From assembly GCA_934675095.1 (NCBI GenBank), contig CAKUPC010000042.1, positions 1 to 17,277 of the forward strand: 17,277 nucleotides of DNA, in the 5' to 3' direction. This document shows positions 14,507-17,277 of this stretch, piece by piece. Positions within the stretch are counted from its first letter, which is position 1. Each line of letters opens with the position of its first letter. Made by a program: the position numbers and the translations under genes. The notes under the pieces are model-generated. The model was not told where the DNA came from and did not search any database. It was given only the letters and a program-made list of their open reading frames with translations. This DNA is from an uncultured Bacteroidales bacterium (GTDB lineage Bacteria; Bacteroidota; Bacteroidia; Bacteroidales; UBA932).

Positions 14507-17277
14507 CTACTTGAAATCCTTCGGGAGGACGCCGAAATGCTTGTAGAAACATTTGGAGAAATAGGACGAGGAACTGAAGCCGACGATGTAGGCAATCTCG
14601 TTAACGCGGTATTCCTTCTGGCGCAGCAGTTCGGCGGCTTTCTTGAGGCGTATCGTGCGGATGAAGTCGTTCGGGGTCACGCGAAGCACCTCCGAGGTCT
14701 TGCGGTAGAGCGTCGCTCGGGACATATTCATCATCGAGGCAAGCTTGTTGATGTCCAGATCGACGTCCTCGATGTGGCTTTCGATCATCTCTATGAGCAT
14801 ATTCATGAACCCGTCGTCGGCCTTGGTGAACACGAGGCTGTCGGAACTCTCGTCGGCGGTGAACTTGGAGGCCTCGGAGATGTAGTTGGCCTTGAGGAGG
14901 TTGGATATGCAGGCGAGAAGGTACTCGTAATAGAACGGCTTATCGACAATCTGGTCGGCTCCGCAGGCGTATGCGTCGGACTTGGAAGCCGGCGCGGCGG
15001 TCTCGCTCGACAGGAGGATGACCGGGATGTGGCGGAAGCGCAGGTCGGACTTTATGCGCGTGCAGAGGGTGCGGCCGTCCATGTCGGGAATGACGATGTC
15101 CGAGATGATCATGTTCACGCTCCGCTTTTCGAGCAGGTCCCAGGCCTGGTTGCCGTTGGTGGCGCGGATGACGCGGAACTTGGATTCGAGCAGGCGGGAG
15201 ATGTAGTCAAGGAACTCCACGTCGTCATCGACCATCAGAATCACCTTCTTGTCCACGTCGAGAGGGCTGTCCTCCCGCGAGGAGCGTGTCTCCACCTCTA
15301 TCTCGCGCTCGCGGCTCCGGTCAAGCTTGAAGCTTCCGGCCTGGATAATCGGCATCCGGAGCTCGAAGCAGGTGAGCCTTTCGGAGTTTTCGTAGAAGCG
15401 GACGGAGCCTCCGTGCAGCTCGACCAGCATCCTCACGAGGGAAAGCCCCACCCCGAAGCCGTCGGAGCTCTTCTCCACCTTGAAGAACGGGGTGAAAATC
15501 TCGTCGGCAAGTTCGGGCGGAATCCTGTCCCCGTCGTTGGCCACGGTCAGCAGGAAATCCTTCGCGTTGTCGTCGGCAATAAGTTCCACGATTATCCGGG
15601 TCCTGGCGTGCTTGAGGGCGTTGTTCAGAAGGTTGCTCGTCATCTTTACGAACATCTCGACATCCACGTCGCCGAGGAAGCCCTCCGGGACATGAGGGTC
15701 GATGGTTATGCCCTTTATCTTTGCGGAAGGGGCGAAGCGTGAAATCACGCTGCCGGTAATCCGGGAGAGATCCGAACGGACAAAGACAGGGTCGTGGTTC
15801 TGCGAACTGACCTTGCGGAAGTCGAGCAGTTGGTTCACGAGGTTCAGCAGGCGGTCGGTGTTGTCGCGGATTGTCAGCAGGTTGCGGTACTCCGGAGAGT
15901 TCGTGCGGGTCTTTTCGATGATTTCGTTAAGCGGAAGCTTTATCAGGCTCAGCGGAGTGCGGATTTCGTGTGTTATGTTCGAGAAGAAGCCGAGCTTGGC
16001 CTCGTATATCTCCCTGTCCTTTTCCTCGTTTATCCTTGCCTGACGACGCTCCTCCGCGGCACGCATCCTCTGCCGGACGAGCCACACGGCAAGCGCGACC
16101 AGTCCCGAAAAGACAAGCAGATAGATCATCCATGCCCAGCCCGAGCGCCAGAACGGAGGACGGATGACAATACGGAGCGTAATCAGGTCCTCCGCGCCGT
16201 CGTCGCCGCTCTCGCGCACGTGCAGACGGTAGCTTCCGTAGGGAAGGTTGGAGTAGGTGATTCGGTCCGGAAGGCTGAGCGGCATCCACATACGGTCGTA
16301 GTCGTCGAGACGGTACCACCATGTGCGGTTCATGGACGGGGAGTAGTTGATTTCGGTGACTCCGAGGCTGAAGGTGGAGATTGACGGCGGGATGACGAGT
16401 TCCTTCGTGTCGGTTATGGACTTTTCCAGCAGGGGCAGTTCGGGGTCATCCACCCGGACCTCGCGGTTGTTCACATAGAGGGAGTTCAGCAGAAGGCTTC
16501 CTCGCGAGAAGGACATGGGGCGGTCTTCGGGGCTGAAGGACACGAAGCCGGAGATTCCTCCGAAATAGAGCCGGCCGTTCGAGTCCATGTAGCCGGACTT
16601 GAAGTTGAACTGGTCGCAGAGCAGACCGTTGTCCTTGGTGTAGCAGGTGACGGCAAGGGACTCAGGCTCGATGCGGAACAGACCCTTGTCGGTGCTGCCC
16701 CACAAGGCTCCGCCGCGGTCGGTCACCATGCTGTAGATCACGTCGTTGAGCAGACCGCTCCGGGAGTCGAACTTCTTCACGAAGCTGTCCGTGTCCCGCT
16801 CGTAGGCAAAGACCCCGTCGCCGTCGGTTCCCGCCCATACCCTGCCGGAGCGGTCGAGAGTGAGGCAGGTTGCCTTGAGAATGGAAGCGCTGCCTGAGGC
16901 GGAGTGTCCGTAGCCGGTCCAGCGGTCGGCATCGCGGTCGTAGGACCAGAGCCCGCCCCCGATGGTGGCGAACCAGAGAGTGCCGCGCCAGTCTTCCTTT
17001 ATGTCATTGACCTGACTTATGATGTGCTCGCGGTTGACGCTCACGAAGCGGTCCGAGGCGGGGTCGTGGCGGACAAGTCCGGCGTAGGTGCCGACCCAGA
17101 GCGTGCCGTAGGAGTCGCGAAAAACTGAATAGATGTCGTTGCTCGGGAGCTGGCCTGCCTGACCGCCTGCCCTGTAGTGCTTTCTGGAGCCGGTGCGCAG
17201 GTTCAGAAGATAGAGCCCTTCGGAGAAGGTGCCGACCCAGAGGCTTTCACCGTCGGAGAGCAGCGCATGGACATTGG
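14507..17277 (-). CDS. Hybrid two-component system sensor/regulator (HTCS), N-terminus outside the window
   Basis: The reading frame is open to the right edge, so the visible 922 residues (numbered from 17275) are the C-terminal part of a protein usually near 1300-1400 residues. In order: about six Reg_prop propeller repeats (LWVGTFSEGLY, LWVGTYAGLV, LWFATIGGGLW and others), a Y_Y_Y domain (about 299-370), a membrane segment (about 378-400), a coiled linker, HisKA with phospho-accepting His436 in FFSNITHEIRTPLSLI, HATPase (NLLNNALKHA, GFGVGLSLVRML), a receiver with DDD (683-685), Asp726 in SDIVIPDMDG and Lys779 in DKPF, and an AraC-type DNA-binding domain at the C-terminus. Known HTCS proteins sense an oligosaccharide in the periplasm and activate the PUL next to them. 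In the ATPase G1 region NDGDRIP replaces the usual DGxGI, with Arg in place of the second Gly. The GTG at 17044 is internal and is not the start. Confidence 0.96.
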   Translation of the reverse strand, partial: NVHALLSDGESLWVGTFSEGLYLLNLRTGSRKHYRAGGQAGQLPSNDIYSVFRDSYGTLWVGTYAGLVRHDPASDRFVSVNREHIISQVNDIKEDWRGTLWFATIGGGLWSYDRDADRWTGYGHSASGSASILKATCLTLDRSGRVWAGTDGDGVFAYERDTDSFVKKFDSRSGLLNDVIYSMVTDRGGALWGSTDKGLFRIEPESLAVTCYTKDNGLLCDQFNFKSGYMDSNGRLYFGGISGFVSFSPEDRPMSFSRGSLLLNSLYVNNREVRVDDPELPLLEKSITDTKELVIPPSISTFSLGVTEINYSPSMNRTWWYRLDDYDRMWMPLSLPDRITYSNLPYGSYRLHVRESGDDGAEDLITLRIVIRPPFWRSGWAWMIYLLVFSGLVALAVWLVRQRMRAAEERRQARINEEKDREIYEAKLGFFSNITHEIRTPLSLIKLPLNEIIEKTRTNSPEYRNLLTIRDNTDRLLNLVNQLLDFRKVSSQNHDPVFVRSDLSRITGSVISRFAPSAKIKGITIDPHVPEGFLGDVDVEMFVKMTSNLLNNALKHARTRIIVELIADDNAKDFLLTVANDGDRIPPELADEIFTPFFKVEKSSDGFGVGLSLVRMLVELHGGSVRFYENSERLTCFELRMPIIQAGSFKLDRSREREIEVETRSSREDSPLDVDKKVILMVDDDVEFLDYISRLLESKFRVIRATNGNQAWDLLEKRSVNMIISDIVIPDMDGRTLCTRIKSDLRFRHIPVILLSSETAAPASKSDAYACGADQIVDKPFYYEYLLACISNLLKANYISEASKFTADESSDSLVFTKADDGFMNMLIEMIESHIEDVDLDINKLASMMNMSRATLYRKTSEVLRVTPNDFIRTIRLKKAAELLRQKEYRVNEIAYIVGFSSSSYFSKCFYKHFGVLPKDFK

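Noticed and set aside
14537..15742. 401-codon plus-strand ORF opposite the regulator gene
   Set aside because: It lies wholly antisense to a gene with clear kinase and receiver motifs and has no domain of its own. Long antisense frames are expected opposite GC-rich codons. The same holds for plus-strand frames at 10033-11070, 2393-3379, 5612-6499, 11218-12189 and 13334-14197.
17042..17044. GTG as start of the regulator gene
   Set aside because: The frame continues upstream without a stop to 17277 and encodes further Reg_prop repeats (LWVGTFSEGLY, LWVGTYAGLV), so the GTG is an internal Val codon.
1..17277. Mobile elements, CRISPR arrays, tRNA or rRNA genes
   Set aside because: No transposase or integrase motifs, no regularly spaced repeats and no tRNA- or rRNA-like sequence were seen in the short intergenic gaps.

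Overview
The window looks like part of a polysaccharide utilisation locus (PUL) from a GC-rich member of the Bacteroidota (Bacteroidales; an Alistipes-like genome would fit, but the genus is a guess). The signs are a SusC/SusD pair, a hybrid two-component regulator with Reg_prop and AraC domains, lipoproteins with short Cys-containing leaders, AT-rich leaders between GC-rich genes, and Bacteroides-type promoter elements (TTTG / TAnnTTTG). All seven recognised genes are on the minus strand and are transcribed from right to left. Long plus-strand ORFs are antisense shadows.

Layout in transcription order. At the right edge is the 3' part of a hybrid two-component sensor/regulator (14507-17277; its N-terminus lies outside). 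Next come a lipoprotein with a SusE-like N-terminal domain and an unrecognised C-terminal domain (12866-14392), and a 1126-residue secreted protein with a GDE-like (alpha/alpha)6-barrel glycosidase core (9430-12810). Then follow a GH127/DUF1680 beta-L-arabinofuranosidase-type enzyme (7305-9308), SusC (3965-7225), SusD (2273-3907), a FAS1-like lipoprotein (1481-2251) and a DUF5007-like lipoprotein (278-1462). The set ends in a convincing intrinsic terminator (209-255). Beyond it lie a dispersed-type intergenic repeat, phased A-tracts and a consensus promoter that fires leftward out of the window.

The inferred working of the locus is as follows. The regulator senses a breakdown product in the periplasm and activates two transcription units, one starting before 14392 (lipoprotein plus GDE-like enzyme) and one before 9308 (GH127 to DUF5007-like). 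Both starts carry a TTTTGARACGA element at almost the same distance (31 and 32 bp) from a CCTTTG -7 box, and neither has a recognisable -33 box. This is the most informative non-coding signal here. SusC/SusD with the two small lipoproteins would capture and import glycan, and the enzymes would trim it. GH127 suggests an L-arabinose-containing or related plant-type glycan, but the substrate is not determined by the sequence.

The least explained parts are the C-terminal domain of the 508-residue lipoprotein, with an HSYGHRFE motif, and the N-terminal domain of the 1126-residue protein.
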